DNA of 64,000 nt from Acuticoccus kalidii (lineage in GTDB: Bacteria > Pseudomonadota > Alphaproteobacteria > Rhizobiales > Amorphaceae): the NCBI RefSeq assembly GCF_021556395.1, contig NZ_JAKGCS010000005.1:62001-126000 (forward strand), given 5' to 3'. Each line of letters begins with the position of its first letter. The first letter of the stretch is position 1. Positions 17,505-26,470 of this stretch are shown here, in pieces. A model generated the notes under the pieces. The model did not search any database, was not told where the DNA came from, and saw only the letters and a list, made by a program, of their open reading frames with translations. The position numbers and the translations under genes were made by a program.

Positions 17505-18848
17505 TCAGTTGAGCTCCGCGTCCGCAGTGGAATCGTCGGCCCCGAAGCGCGGCGGCAAGGCCGAGGCGCCGAGGGTCGGAACGTTGTCGATCTCCGGTGC
17601 GCGCACCTCCACGACGTCACCGGGCTGGAGCACGGTCGAAGCGACCGCCTCGAAGACGCGATCCGAGCCCGCGCCGCCTCGGGTGACGACGAATGTCGGC
17701 GTCCGGTCCGTCGCGCCTTTGGCGAGATCGGAAACGGTCGAGCCGAACCGGGCAGCTTCAGCGAAAAGCGCGTCTGCGGTTTCCGTACGCACCTCGATGC
17801 GATTCAGTTCCGTCCGCGCATCACGAAGTTCGGTCACGATGTCGATACGTCGGTCGCCGACGAGCTCGATCTCATCCCGGTCGGCCTCGTTCAGCTGCTG
17901 CTCGGCGGTGAGGATCGAGCCTTCGAGCTCCAGTTGCCGCGCCTCGAGGTCGGTGAGTTCGCGGCGGACCGAGTTGACGCGCGAGTTGCGCGACAGGCCG
18001 CGCTCGACGAGCGAGCTGACGGCGTCCTGCTCCTCGCGCGTCCGGTCGAGGAGCTCGCTGCGCAGCGCCATCTCCTGGCGCATCTTCTCGATGCGGGCGT
18101 GGAGCAAATCCTTCAACTCACGGATCGAGGTGAGCGCCGTCTGGTGGTCGTCGAGCCGGGCCTTCAGAATCTCGCGTTCGACGTCGATCAGCGCATCGCT
18201 CATCTCGACGGTCTGCAATTCGTCCGGAACGTCGATCTCCTCGGCGTCGGTCAGCTCGGCCTCGAGCCGCGCGATGCGGGCGAGGATCCGCCACCGCTCC
18301 ACCTGTTGGAGGCGATGGTCGCCGAGCGCGCGGACCGCGTCCCGGTCGGTGCGGGTGAAGAGGCTGTTGGAGCGGCGGACGCCGCCCGCGACGGCGATCG
18401 CCTGAAGCGTGTTGATGCCGGGGACGAACGGATAGGCGCCCGGCTTCTCCACCGCGCCGACCACGAAGAGCGGCGCGTGTTCCAGAATGCGGACGGAGAC
18501 ATAAAGCTCGTCGAGGAGGCCGAGCCGCTCACGCAGCGCCTGCGCGGTCGCCTCGGACAAGTCCGATACGGTCTTGTCCGTCGTCTCGATCCGGCCGACG
18601 ACGGGCAGGTCGACCATGCCAGCCGGGCCGACCCGATGCTCCCCGCTCAACCATTCCATCGGCTTCATTTCCCGCGCGACGGCGTCCCATTCTCCGACCT
18701 TCACCTCGATCTGATCTTGCGGGTGAAGGGTGTAATCGTCCTCCGCCGCGCGGGCCTCGAGAGAGAAAGCGAGCGGCGCGAGTAGGGCGAGACCTGCCGC
18801 GAGACACGCGGCAGGTGCGAACCGGCGGGACGGAGCGGGGCCGGCCAT
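17505..18848 (-). CDS. exoF: Polysaccharide export protein with coiled coil (ExoF-like)
   Basis: This 447-residue periplasmic/outer-membrane export protein has a signal peptide at residues 1-34 (ending EARAA). A Poly_export domain begins at YTLHPQDQIEVKV (about 39-120), followed by an SLBB-type segment (LFVVGAVEKPGAYPFVPG). A long charged coiled coil (about 195-340) and a second beta-grasp-like C-terminus complete it. This architecture, OPX with co-polymerase-like coiled coil and no lipobox, is that of ExoF from succinoglycan producers. The ATG at 18848 overlaps the stop of the exoY-like gene by one base. Confidence 0.87.
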   Translation of the reverse strand: MAGPAPSRRFAPAACLAAGLALLAPLAFSLEARAAEDDYTLHPQDQIEVKVGEWDAVAREMKPMEWLSGEHRVGPAGMVDLPVVGRIETTDKTVSDLSEATAQALRERLGLLDELYVSVRILEHAPLFVVGAVEKPGAYPFVPGINTLQAIAVAGGVRRSNSLFTRTDRDAVRALGDHRLQQVERWRILARIARLEAELTDAEEIDVPDELQTVEMSDALIDVEREILKARLDDHQTALTSIRELKDLLHARIEKMRQEMALRSELLDRTREEQDAVSSLVERGLSRNSRVNSVRRELTDLEARQLELEGSILTAEQQLNEADRDEIELVGDRRIDIVTELRDARTELNRIEVRTETADALFAEAARFGSTVSDLAKGATDRTPTFVVTRGGAGSDRVFEAVASTVLQPGDVVEVRAPEIDNVPTLGASALPPRFGADDSTADAELN

Positions 18849-19600
18849 CAGTAAGACCCCTTGGCCCGCAGGACGGCCGGAACCGTCTTCGTGACGATGA
18901 GGATGTCGCGCAGCATCGACCAGGACGAGACATAGGCCGTGTCGAGGGCGACGCGGGAATCGTAGCCGACATCGCTGCGGCCGGAGACCTGCCACGGCCC
19001 GGTGAGGCCGGGGCGGGTGGCGACATAGGCGGCGGCACCGTCTTTGTAGCGATTGAGCTCGGCGCGCACGACGGGGCGCGGGCCGACGATGCTCATCTCG
19101 CCGCGCAGGATGTTGATGAGCTGCGGCAGCTCGTCGAGGCTCGTCTTGCGCAAGAACCGCCCGAGCGGGGTGACGCGCGGGTCATCCTTCAGCTTGCGCG
19201 TCTCACGCCATTCGGCCGCGGCGGCGGGGTCGGCCGCGAGATGGGCGGCGAGGATCTCGTCCCCGTTCGTGCGCATGGTGCGCAGCTTCAGGCAACGGAA
19301 GGTGCGGCCATTGTGGCCGATGCGCTCGTGGCCGAAAACGGCGGGGCCACGATCGCCGAGGCGAACCGCGACGCAAAGGACGCCGAGGACGGGGGCGGCG
19401 ACGGCGAGCGCCGACGCCGAAACCAGGATATCGAAGGCTCGCTTTTGCTTGCCGCCCACTGGGGTGGGCAGCGCGAGAGCTTTGCTGCGTGCCGCACGGC
19501 GCGCACGCTTTTTCTTTAGAGCCAGAGTTTTGATCGTTCTGTGAGAGATCGGCGCATACCAGTGCGCAGACCGGCTGCGCTGAAGAGCATTGGCGATCAT
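18848..19600 (-). CDS. exoY: Undecaprenyl-phosphate sugar phosphotransferase (ExoY-like)
   Basis: This initiating transferase loads the first sugar-1-phosphate (galactose in classical ExoY) onto undecaprenyl phosphate. A membrane hairpin begins FDILVSASALAVAAPVLG, and the catalytic Asp-Glu is in RKTSLDELPQLINILRGEMS. The signature VGPRPVV and the final PGLTGPWQVSGRSDVGY follow. ATG 19598-19600 with GGAGAG in front was chosen (250 residues); an ATG at 19681 would add 27 residues. It is coupled to the exoF-like gene. Unlike the second initiating transferase at 52.8 kb, it has no N-terminal multi-helix domain. Confidence 0.9.
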   Translation of the reverse strand: MIANALQRSRSAHWYAPISHRTIKTLALKKKRARRAARSKALALPTPVGGKQKRAFDILVSASALAVAAPVLGVLCVAVRLGDRGPAVFGHERIGHNGRTFRCLKLRTMRTNGDEILAAHLAADPAAAAEWRETRKLKDDPRVTPLGRFLRKTSLDELPQLINILRGEMSIVGPRPVVRAELNRYKDGAAAYVATRPGLTGPWQVSGRSDVGYDSRVALDTAYVSSWSMLRDILIVTKTVPAVLRAKGSY

Positions 19601-19970
19601 CAGGAACTCTCCGAGGGTCGAAACTTGTGCAACTCGGCCCGGTCGCAAAGACCGAATTCGGTCCAAGTGCCCGAGCCTCATGCACCCTTAGAGAGAAGCG
19701 CCTGGGGAGCGGCTATAACAAAAATTAAGTCACATTGCCACAGAATTGCCTGATATTCTTTGTCATTCCGACAAAACGACGATCATCGTCCCGTCATTTT
19801 ATGTGTTTATTGGGCAGGTGTCGCTTAATTTTGCGCGTTGCATTTGAATTGCGCGGCAGTCGTTCATGAATAAGGCAGCACTGGGAGCCTTGCGAAATTG
19901 TAAGGCTCCTATGCATTCACGGTTTTTAGTGGAACTGAACGTATGTTCAGGCAACCGAGGTCATGAAACC
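19601..19970 (-). promoter_or_regulatory. AT-rich regulatory region upstream of the exoY-exoF-galE group
   Basis: About 370 bases with lower GC than the flanking genes and no credible gene. It contains several dyads: TTTGTC-N5-GACAAA at 19759-19775, GGAGCCTT/AAGGCTCC (19884-19891 and 19902-19909, 10-base loop), CTGAAC-N4-GTTCAG at 19935-19950, and GAGGT/ACCTC at 19957-19972 over the exoP stop. The last two could end exoP transcription and the first could be an operator. No strong T-tract is present. Confidence 0.5.
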
Positions 19971-22166
19971 TCAGGTCAGAACCGCGCCGATGATCCGGTC
20001 ACCCCATAGCGGCGACTCAACCAAAGAGAGAGCTTCGTGCGCTGACGTGCGCCCTTTGCGCGTCACCAGCACCGCCGCCTCGACATAGGGGGCCACGGCG
20101 TCGACGTCGGGCCCGGTGGTCGCGGGCGGGGCGTTGAAGATCACATAGTCGACGTCTTCGGCGAGCGCCGCGAGCGTCTCGCGCAGAGCCGACGACTGGG
20201 AAAAGATCGTTCCCGCGAAAGGCGTTTCGGAGGACGTGAAAGGTATTGCAAACAAAGTTGAGTCTTTGGCCACACGAAATGCGTCGACCGTCATCGAATT
20301 GTTGGACCGGGCCAGATCAACGAGGCTCGTGTTCTTGCCGGCGCCCATCTGCTCGATGACGGACTGGCCGCGCTCCGCGGCATCGATGAAGAGGACGTGG
20401 AGGCCGTAAGAGGCGAGCATCTGGGCGAAGGCGAAGCCCAGCGGGCCCGCCCCTTCCTTCGGCTGGGCCGAGAGGAAGGCGACCGAGCGCGCCCCCCGTC
20501 CCCGCCCGACATGATCGAGGGCGAGCTTGATCGCCCGCAAGGTGCGCAGCACGCGCGGGTCGCGCGGCGCAGCGGAGGCGACGCGGTCGCGCGCGCTCGT
20601 GTGCCGTCCGCGTGGTGCGCTGTCGATGACGGGAAGGCCGAGAATGCGGCGCACGTCCGCTTCGTTGTCGATCCGGTCGCGGGCGAATTCGCGAAGCGTG
20701 CCGACACCGCCGCCGAGAAATGCCCCGAGCAGGAAACCGAGCGCCAGATATTTCGCCTTTGACGGGCTGGACGCGCCCTTCGGCATGTCGGGCGCCGTGA
20801 TCACCCGCGCCGGGGTGATCGGGATCGATTGCTGCGGCACGACCGTTTCGAGCCGGGTGAGGGCCGACTGATAGAGCTGCTTGTAGCTCTGTTCGGTCTG
20901 TTCGAGCTGATTGAGGCGGTAGAGCGTGCCGCCGTCATGGCCGGTGTTGTTCATCGCATCGTCGAGGCCGCTGCGGAGCGCTTCGACGCGGGTTTGCTGA
21001 GCGTCCGCGGTGCCGCGGGCCTGCCGGGCGCGCCGGCGCAACTCGTCTTCGATCTGGGTCTCGGCGTCGGCGACCTCGGCCGCGAGGCGCTGTGCCTCGG
21101 GGTGGTCGGCGCCGAAACGCGCCTCGACACGCCGTTGCTGATGGAGCGCGTCACGATAGCGGATCCGGAGCGTCTCGGTCGCGGTGTCATTGGCGGTGCT
21201 CATCCCCGCGAGGGCGGCGAGGGCGGCATCCGGTCCCGCCTCGATTGCCGACTCGGCCTGATCGGCGAGGGCGCGGGCGCGGGTCGCATCGGCCTGGGCG
21301 AGCACGAGCTGGCTCAACACCTCCGACACCTGCTGTTCGGAAAGGAGCCGCTCACCGACCGAGACGAGGCCGTGGTCCTGGCGGAAGGTCGCAAGGGCCT
21401 GGCTCGCGTCGAGACTCGCCTGACGGAGCGTTTCGACGCGATCGCGCATCCACTCGACCGCGCTGTCGGCGGCGCTCGCATTGGCTTCGAGCTGGAAGGC
21501 GAGATAGGCGTCGGTATAGGCCTCCGCGATCTCGGCGGCGAGTTCGGGCGCGGGGGCCGTGTAGGAGATCTGCAAGACGTAGCTGCGCCCGATCCGCTGC
21601 ACGTCGAGCTTCTGACGCAGGCTCCCGGCGAGAAGGGTGCGCTCGCTCGGGCTCGCCGCCGCCGGGTTGGCCTCTGCCGCGGGATCGATCTCGGGCTGCG
21701 GCTCGACGAGGGCGACGAGGCCGGACACCACCGATTTCACCTGTCCGATCGCCGCATTGATCGGCGAGGGCTTGATCGACAGGACGTCCGGTCGCGCAGT
21801 GAGGTCGAGCCGGTCGACCACCCGCTCGGCGAGCGCCTGGCTCTTCAGAACCTCCACCTCGCTCTGCACCGTCGCGTCACGCAGGGCCGCATTGGGCAAT
21901 TCGGAGATGAGGTTGACGAGCTCCGCCCGATCTTCGTCGAGTAGGATCGTCGCATAAGAGGTGTAGAGCGGCTGGAGCGACATCGCATAGCCGAGCGCGA
22001 GAACGCTGCACACGCCGATCGAGGCGATCACCAGCCACGCCTGCCGCCGCGCCGCTCGAAAGAGAACGCCGAGATCGATGAACTCGCCATGATCGTCCTC
22101 GCGCCGCGCAGGCGCGGCGCTGCGGCCATACGGCTCGGCGCGGAAATCGTCCGGTATCGTGTTCAT
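19971..22166 (-). CDS. exoP: Wzz/ExoP-like polysaccharide co-polymerase with degenerate kinase domain
   Basis: This 731-residue inner-membrane protein controls chain length and export of exopolysaccharide. A Wzz domain spans TM1 (about 43-63) and TM2 (about 472-490), with a long periplasmic coiled coil (about 230-440) between them. The C-terminal domain is the bacterial tyrosine-kinase fold, but Walker A reads LSAQPKEGAGPL (565-576) with no GKS/T. Walker B reads VIFNAPP (675-681), with Asn where Asp is expected, and there is no tyrosine-rich tail. Walker A' (VLFIDAAER, 591-599) is partly kept. ATP hydrolysis is therefore doubtful. It precedes exoY/exoF/galE on the minus strand. Confidence 0.9.
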   Translation of the reverse strand: MNTIPDDFRAEPYGRSAAPARREDDHGEFIDLGVLFRAARRQAWLVIASIGVCSVLALGYAMSLQPLYTSYATILLDEDRAELVNLISELPNAALRDATVQSEVEVLKSQALAERVVDRLDLTARPDVLSIKPSPINAAIGQVKSVVSGLVALVEPQPEIDPAAEANPAAASPSERTLLAGSLRQKLDVQRIGRSYVLQISYTAPAPELAAEIAEAYTDAYLAFQLEANASAADSAVEWMRDRVETLRQASLDASQALATFRQDHGLVSVGERLLSEQQVSEVLSQLVLAQADATRARALADQAESAIEAGPDAALAALAGMSTANDTATETLRIRYRDALHQQRRVEARFGADHPEAQRLAAEVADAETQIEDELRRRARQARGTADAQQTRVEALRSGLDDAMNNTGHDGGTLYRLNQLEQTEQSYKQLYQSALTRLETVVPQQSIPITPARVITAPDMPKGASSPSKAKYLALGFLLGAFLGGGVGTLREFARDRIDNEADVRRILGLPVIDSAPRGRHTSARDRVASAAPRDPRVLRTLRAIKLALDHVGRGRGARSVAFLSAQPKEGAGPLGFAFAQMLASYGLHVLFIDAAERGQSVIEQMGAGKNTSLVDLARSNNSMTVDAFRVAKDSTLFAIPFTSSETPFAGTIFSQSSALRETLAALAEDVDYVIFNAPPATTGPDVDAVAPYVEAAVLVTRKGRTSAHEALSLVESPLWGDRIIGAVLT

Positions 22167-22202
22167 CGTGCTCCGTCCCCGATCGCTCGCGCGCTGGCGG
22201 GA

Positions 22203-23228
22203 TCACCTGTTCCCGAACTGCGGGGCCTCGAAAAGGGTCTGTGGGCGCGCTTCATTTCGGGCGGGGCGCAGCCGTGTGCGTGCCGCCTCGAGCTTGTCGT
22301 GGAAGACGCCGGCCGCGACGTCGCCGATCGCCGCCGGACGCCGCAACAGTCGCGATCCCGCTCCGACGAGGCCGTGATGGCGCTTCTCGTCGAGGAATTG
22401 GCGCAGGCGATGGCGCGCTTCAATACTGCGCCGGTGTTCGAGCACGGCGGCGCGATCGTCGGCGCCGAGGCGCGGGTCGGCGAGGAGGGCGTCGTCGACC
22501 ACGGCGAGCCGGGCGAGATCGGCGGTCCGGTGCGAGCCGCTCAACGAGCCGTCATGCTCCACCGCGAAATAGCCGAGGCTCGTCGTGAGGCGGAAGCGGG
22601 CGCCGGCGAGGAAAGCGCGGGTGTAAAGCTCGTAATCCTCGCCGAGGCGGATATCGTCGGCATAAAGAAGACCATGCGCGTCGAGAAAGGCCCGCCGCAT
22701 CAACGGGTGGAGAAAGCCGAGCTCGCGCCGACGATAGCCCCGCCGCGTGACATTGCCGCGAACGAAGGTCGCGAAATCGAGATCGTGCACCTCGCCGGGT
22801 GTCGCGAGCGGGCGGAAGGTCGCGAGGGTCGCGTCCTCCGTGTCGGGACAGACGAAGAGGATGTTGTCGGCGATGACGTCCCATTCGGGAACGGCGAGAA
22901 GGTTCGCGAAGCGACCGGGGAGGATCCGGTCATCCGCGTCGAGAACGGCGATAATCGGTGCGGCGGAGGCCGCGATCGCAGCGTTGCGGGCGGCCGATGG
23001 GCCTGAATTGCGGGCGAGCGACAGAACGGTGAGGCGGCCGGTCCCGTCATCGGCGGCGCGCGCCTGCGCAGCCGTATCGTCCGGCGAGGCATCGTCGACG
23101 ACCACGACCTCCGCAACTTCCGGTTCGGCGAGCGCCGACTGGATCGCGTTGGCCACCGTGGCGGCCGCTCTGTAAGCCGGTACGATGACGGCGATCCCGT
23201 CATCGCCAGCGCCGATGCATTCTTCCAC
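22203..23228 (-). CDS. Glycosyltransferase family 2 (ExoO-like)
   Basis: This 341-residue GT-A glycosyltransferase begins GIAVIVPAYRAAATVANAIQ. It has the nucleotide-binding VVVDDASPDDT, the metal-binding DxD in VLDADDR, and LGEDYELYTRAFLAG near the acceptor site. GTG 23226-23228 with an upstream GAGGG was preferred over an ATG 27 codons upstream, which would give an unusual N-terminus. The sequence is paralogous to the GT at 26457-27404 (shared LDxATxxxGN and RxGEDYxLxxxA). It is 36 bases upstream of exoP and co-directional. The sugar specificity is unknown. Confidence 0.87.
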   Translation of the reverse strand: MEECIGAGDDGIAVIVPAYRAAATVANAIQSALAEPEVAEVVVVDDASPDDTAAQARAADDGTGRLTVLSLARNSGPSAARNAAIAASAAPIIAVLDADDRILPGRFANLLAVPEWDVIADNILFVCPDTEDATLATFRPLATPGEVHDLDFATFVRGNVTRRGYRRRELGFLHPLMRRAFLDAHGLLYADDIRLGEDYELYTRAFLAGARFRLTTSLGYFAVEHDGSLSGSHRTADLARLAVVDDALLADPRLGADDRAAVLEHRRSIEARHRLRQFLDEKRHHGLVGAGSRLLRRPAAIGDVAAGVFHDKLEAARTRLRPARNEARPQTLFEAPQFGNR

Positions 23229-23409
23229 GCGCCCTCTACACAAAGTTTGACCTTGAGGTGCACGCACCTGCGGTACAACTTTCGCGCTGCAGCAAACATC
23301 CAGCCGCAACGCCTCTCAATAACATTAGTTGGAGAGACCGATCCCGCGCCTCCGATACGCATAGGCAGTCTGCATCGTTCAGGTGCATTTCACAACCAGA
23401 GCGGCTGCC

Positions 23410-24552
23410 GTGCGAATCTTGTATCTCGTCCACGATTTGGCTGATTCTGCGGTCGCCCGCCGCGTCACGATGTTGCAGCGCGGCGGAGCGAGCGTCGTTC
23501 TCGCTGGATTTCATCGGACCGAAAGCCCGCCCGGCAGCGTCGCCGGGGTCCTTCCGATCGCTCTCGGGCGGACCCATGACGCCCGAATGGCGAACCGTGC
23601 CGCGCAGGTGATGACCGCTTCGGCGCGCGCCGGACGGCTCGCGCGCGCGGTCGGCGCCGTCGATGCGGTGCTGGCGCGCAATCTTGAGATGCTGTCCCTC
23701 GGCGCGGCGGTCCGCGGCAAGCTGCCGCGCGCGGTGCCGCTCAGCTACGAGGTACTCGACATCCACCGCCTCCTCCTCGACCGCTCCGTGAAGGGGCGGG
23801 CGCTGCGCGAGGTGGAGCGCCGCCTCGCGGCCAATGTGAGCGCGGTGATCACGAGTTCGCCCGCCTTCGTCCGCCAGTATTTCGAGCCGCTCTCCGGGGT
23901 ACGGGCGCCCGTCCATCTCGTCGAAAACAAGGTGCCCGGCTGGGCAGCGCCGCCGCCATCGCCACGCCTCGCCGACGGTCCGCCCTGGCGGATCGGCCTC
24001 TTCGGCGCGCTGCGCGACCGGCGCTCGGTGGATCTTCTGAAGCAGCTCGCCGCCACGCTCGACGGGCTCGCCGAGATCGTCGTTCGCGGTCGTCCGTCGG
24101 CGGCGATCTTCGACGACCTCGCTGCCGAGCTCGCGGCGGCGCCGAACGTGGCCTTCGAGGGGGCCTATCGCAATCCGGACGACCTGGCGGCGATCTATGC
24201 GGACGTCCATTTCGTCTGGGCGATCGACTATTATGAGGCGGACGCCAACTCCGAATGGCTCCTGCCCAACCGCCTTTATGAAGGCGGGCTCTATGGCGCG
24301 GTCCCGATCGCGCGGCAGGGCACCGAGATCGCCCGCTTCCTTGCCGATCGCGATTATGGGCTCGTCCTCGGCGCGGATCCGGCCGAGGCGCTCGCCGATC
24401 GCCTGCGAACGCTCGACGGCGAGGCCTACCGGGCCGAGGCGGCAAAGGTCGCCCGCGTTCCGACCGGCGATTTCGTGGCCGATGACGGCGACTGCGCGGC
24501 GCTCGTCGCGCTGATCACCGGCGCCATGCCGCGCGTGGAGCTTGCGGCATGA
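23410..24552 (+). CDS. exoL: GT-B glycosyltransferase (ExoL-like)
   Basis: This 380-residue glycosyltransferase resembles succinoglycan ExoL. It starts RILYLVHDLADSAVARRV, and the central LSYEVLDIHRLLLDRS is the most ExoL-like stretch. The C-terminal donor-binding half contains FVWAIDYYEADANSEWLLPN and RLYEGGLYGAVPIAR. GTG 23410 was chosen for its canonical start; GTG 23383 in the same frame is possible. Its stop overlaps the exoA start (ATGA), so exoL-exoA-exoM are translationally coupled. The acceptor and linkage cannot be told from the sequence. Confidence 0.85.
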   Translation: MRILYLVHDLADSAVARRVTMLQRGGASVVLAGFHRTESPPGSVAGVLPIALGRTHDARMANRAAQVMTASARAGRLARAVGAVDAVLARNLEMLSLGAAVRGKLPRAVPLSYEVLDIHRLLLDRSVKGRALREVERRLAANVSAVITSSPAFVRQYFEPLSGVRAPVHLVENKVPGWAAPPPSPRLADGPPWRIGLFGALRDRRSVDLLKQLAATLDGLAEIVVRGRPSAAIFDDLAAELAAAPNVAFEGAYRNPDDLAAIYADVHFVWAIDYYEADANSEWLLPNRLYEGGLYGAVPIARQGTEIARFLADRDYGLVLGADPAEALADRLRTLDGEAYRAEAAKVARVPTGDFVADDGDCAALVALITGAMPRVELAA

Positions 24553-25556
24553 ACGCGCCCTTCACCTTCGCCGAGACGCTCGTCGTCCTTCCGACCCTCA
24601 ACGAGGCGAGCCATATCGGCCCGCTGATCGACCAGCTCCTCGCCGAGGCGGACGCGGTGCCGCTCGCGATCGTGGTCGCGGACGGGGGAAGCACTGACGG
24701 CACCATCGCGATCGTCGAGGCGATCGCCGCGCGCGATCCGCGTGTCGTGCTGATCGACAACCCGGACAAGATCCAAAGCGCCGGGATCAACCGCGCCGTG
24801 GCGCTGTTCGGTGGCCGCGCGAAATATCTGATCCGCATCGACGCCCATAGCCACTATCCGCCCGATTATTGCCGGGGACTCCTCATCGAGGCGGAGCGGG
24901 TGGCGGCGGAATCGGTGGTCGTCGCGATGCGGACGGAGGGGGAGGGCTGCTTCCAGCGCGCCGTCGCGGCGGCACAGAATTCGCGCCTCGGGGCCGGCAA
25001 TTCCGGTCACCGTGTCGGCGCGAAGGCGAATTATGTCGACCACGGTCATCACGCGCTCATCCGCGCCGACGCCTTCCGGGCGATCGACGGTTACGACCCC
25101 GCCTTCAGCCACAACGAGGATGCCGAGTTCGACCTCCGCCTCGCGGCCAATGGCGGGCGGATCTGGCAGAGCGATCGGGTGTCGCTGGTCTACAATCCCC
25201 GCAACGCGCCGGGCTCGCTCTTCCGGCAATACCGCAATTATGGCCGAGGCCGGGCGATGACGATCGCCAAGCACCACGCCTGGCCGAAACTGCGCCAATT
25301 GATCCCCGCAACGGTCGCGCCCGCGACGGCGATCGGCCTCGTCGCGCTCGTTGTCGCGGCCTTCGGCGCGCCGCTCGCCGCGCTGCTCGCGCTGCCGATG
25401 GTGGCCTGGGCGGGGGCAAGCCTCGCTTTCGGCGCATTCTTGCGGCTCAAAGAAGCGTCGCGATGCGTTCTCTTCGCGGGTCCGGCGGCCATGATCATGC
25501 ATTTCGCCTGGTCGCTCGGGTTCTGGGAAGGGCTGTTGAAGGGATACCGACGATGA
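24549..25556 (+). CDS. exoA: Succinoglycan-type glycosyltransferase family 2 (ExoA-like)
   Basis: This 335-residue membrane-anchored GT2 starts ETLVVLPTLNEASHIGPLI. It has VVADGGSTDGT, the DxD-like RIDAHSHYPPDYC, and the catalytic region GYDPAFSHNEDAEFDLRLA. QYRNYGRGRAMTIAKHH follows and two C-terminal hydrophobic segments lie near 255-310. These stretches are specific to ExoA, the beta-1,3-glucosyltransferase of succinoglycan synthesis. It overlaps both neighbours by four bases. Confidence 0.9.
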   Translation: MNAPFTFAETLVVLPTLNEASHIGPLIDQLLAEADAVPLAIVVADGGSTDGTIAIVEAIAARDPRVVLIDNPDKIQSAGINRAVALFGGRAKYLIRIDAHSHYPPDYCRGLLIEAERVAAESVVVAMRTEGEGCFQRAVAAAQNSRLGAGNSGHRVGAKANYVDHGHHALIRADAFRAIDGYDPAFSHNEDAEFDLRLAANGGRIWQSDRVSLVYNPRNAPGSLFRQYRNYGRGRAMTIAKHHAWPKLRQLIPATVAPATAIGLVALVVAAFGAPLAALLALPMVAWAGASLAFGAFLRLKEASRCVLFAGPAAMIMHFAWSLGFWEGLLKGYRR

Positions 25557-26470
25557 CGAACGTCGATGTCTGCGTGTGCACCTTTCGCCGCGCCTCGATC
25601 CGCGAGACCCTCCGCTCGCTCGCGGATCAGGCGGCCCCGGCGACGATCCGCGTGATCGTCGCCGACAATGACGAGACCGACGCCGCCCGCCCGGCGATCG
25701 AGGCGATCGGAGCCGATCTCGGCCTCGATCTCGTCTACCGTCACGCCCCGGCGCGCAATATCTCGATTGCCCGGAATGCGACGCTCGACGCCGCGACGGC
25801 GCCCTTCGTCGCCATCCTGGACGATGACGAGATCGCCGATCCCGCTTGGCTCTCCCGCCTCCTCGCCTGCCAGGAGGAGACCGGGGCCGACATCGTTCTC
25901 GGCCCGGTCGTCGCCCTTTATGACGAGGCGGCGCCGCGCTGGATGCGGGACGGGGACTTTCACTCCGCCGGTCCCGTCCATGTCGGCGGGACGATCCGCA
26001 CCGGCTACACCTCGAACGTCCTGTTCCGCCGGGATGCGCCCGCCCTCGCCGGGGCGCGCTTCCGCCCCGATCTCGGCCGCACGGGTGGGGAGGACACGGA
26101 GTTTTTCGCCCGCGCCTTCCGCCTCGGCGCGCGCATCGTCGAGGCGCCGGACGCGATCGTCAGCGAGCGGGTCGACGCGCGGCGCCAGTCGCTCGGCTGG
26201 CTGATGAAGCGCAAATTCCGCTCCGGCCAGACGCACGGATTGCTCCTCGCGCAGGCGGCGCGGGGGCCTGTCGGGCAGGGGCGTTCCCTCGCGCTCGCCG
26301 GCGCGAAATGCGGCGTCTGCACCGTCGCGGCGCTTGCGATGCTTCCCTTCGCCCGCCGCCGCATTTCCTGGACGTTGCGGGCGAGCCTCCACGCCGGCGT
26401 GGTCGCCCAGCTTCTCGGGATGCGCACGCTCGTTCAGTACGGGGCGGATCGGTCCATTGCCGCCAATTGA
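25553..26470 (+). CDS. exoM: Glycosyltransferase family 2 (ExoM-like)
   Basis: This 305-residue GT2 has the ExoM-type start TNVDVCVCTFRRASIRETL, then VIVADNDETDAA, ARNISIARNATLDAA, and the DxD-equivalent AILDDDEIADP. GGEDTEFFARAFRLGA lies at the acceptor site. The ATG at 25553 overlaps the exoA stop as ATGA; the open frame upstream is a shadow of exoA. In succinoglycan producers ExoM adds a beta-1,4-glucose after ExoA and ExoL, and the gene order here (L-A-M) is consistent. The actual sugar is unproven. Confidence 0.88.
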   Translation: MTNVDVCVCTFRRASIRETLRSLADQAAPATIRVIVADNDETDAARPAIEAIGADLGLDLVYRHAPARNISIARNATLDAATAPFVAILDDDEIADPAWLSRLLACQEETGADIVLGPVVALYDEAAPRWMRDGDFHSAGPVHVGGTIRTGYTSNVLFRRDAPALAGARFRPDLGRTGGEDTEFFARAFRLGARIVEAPDAIVSERVDARRQSLGWLMKRKFRSGQTHGLLLAQAARGPVGQGRSLALAGAKCGVCTVAALAMLPFARRRISWTLRASLHAGVVAQLLGMRTLVQYGADRSIAAN

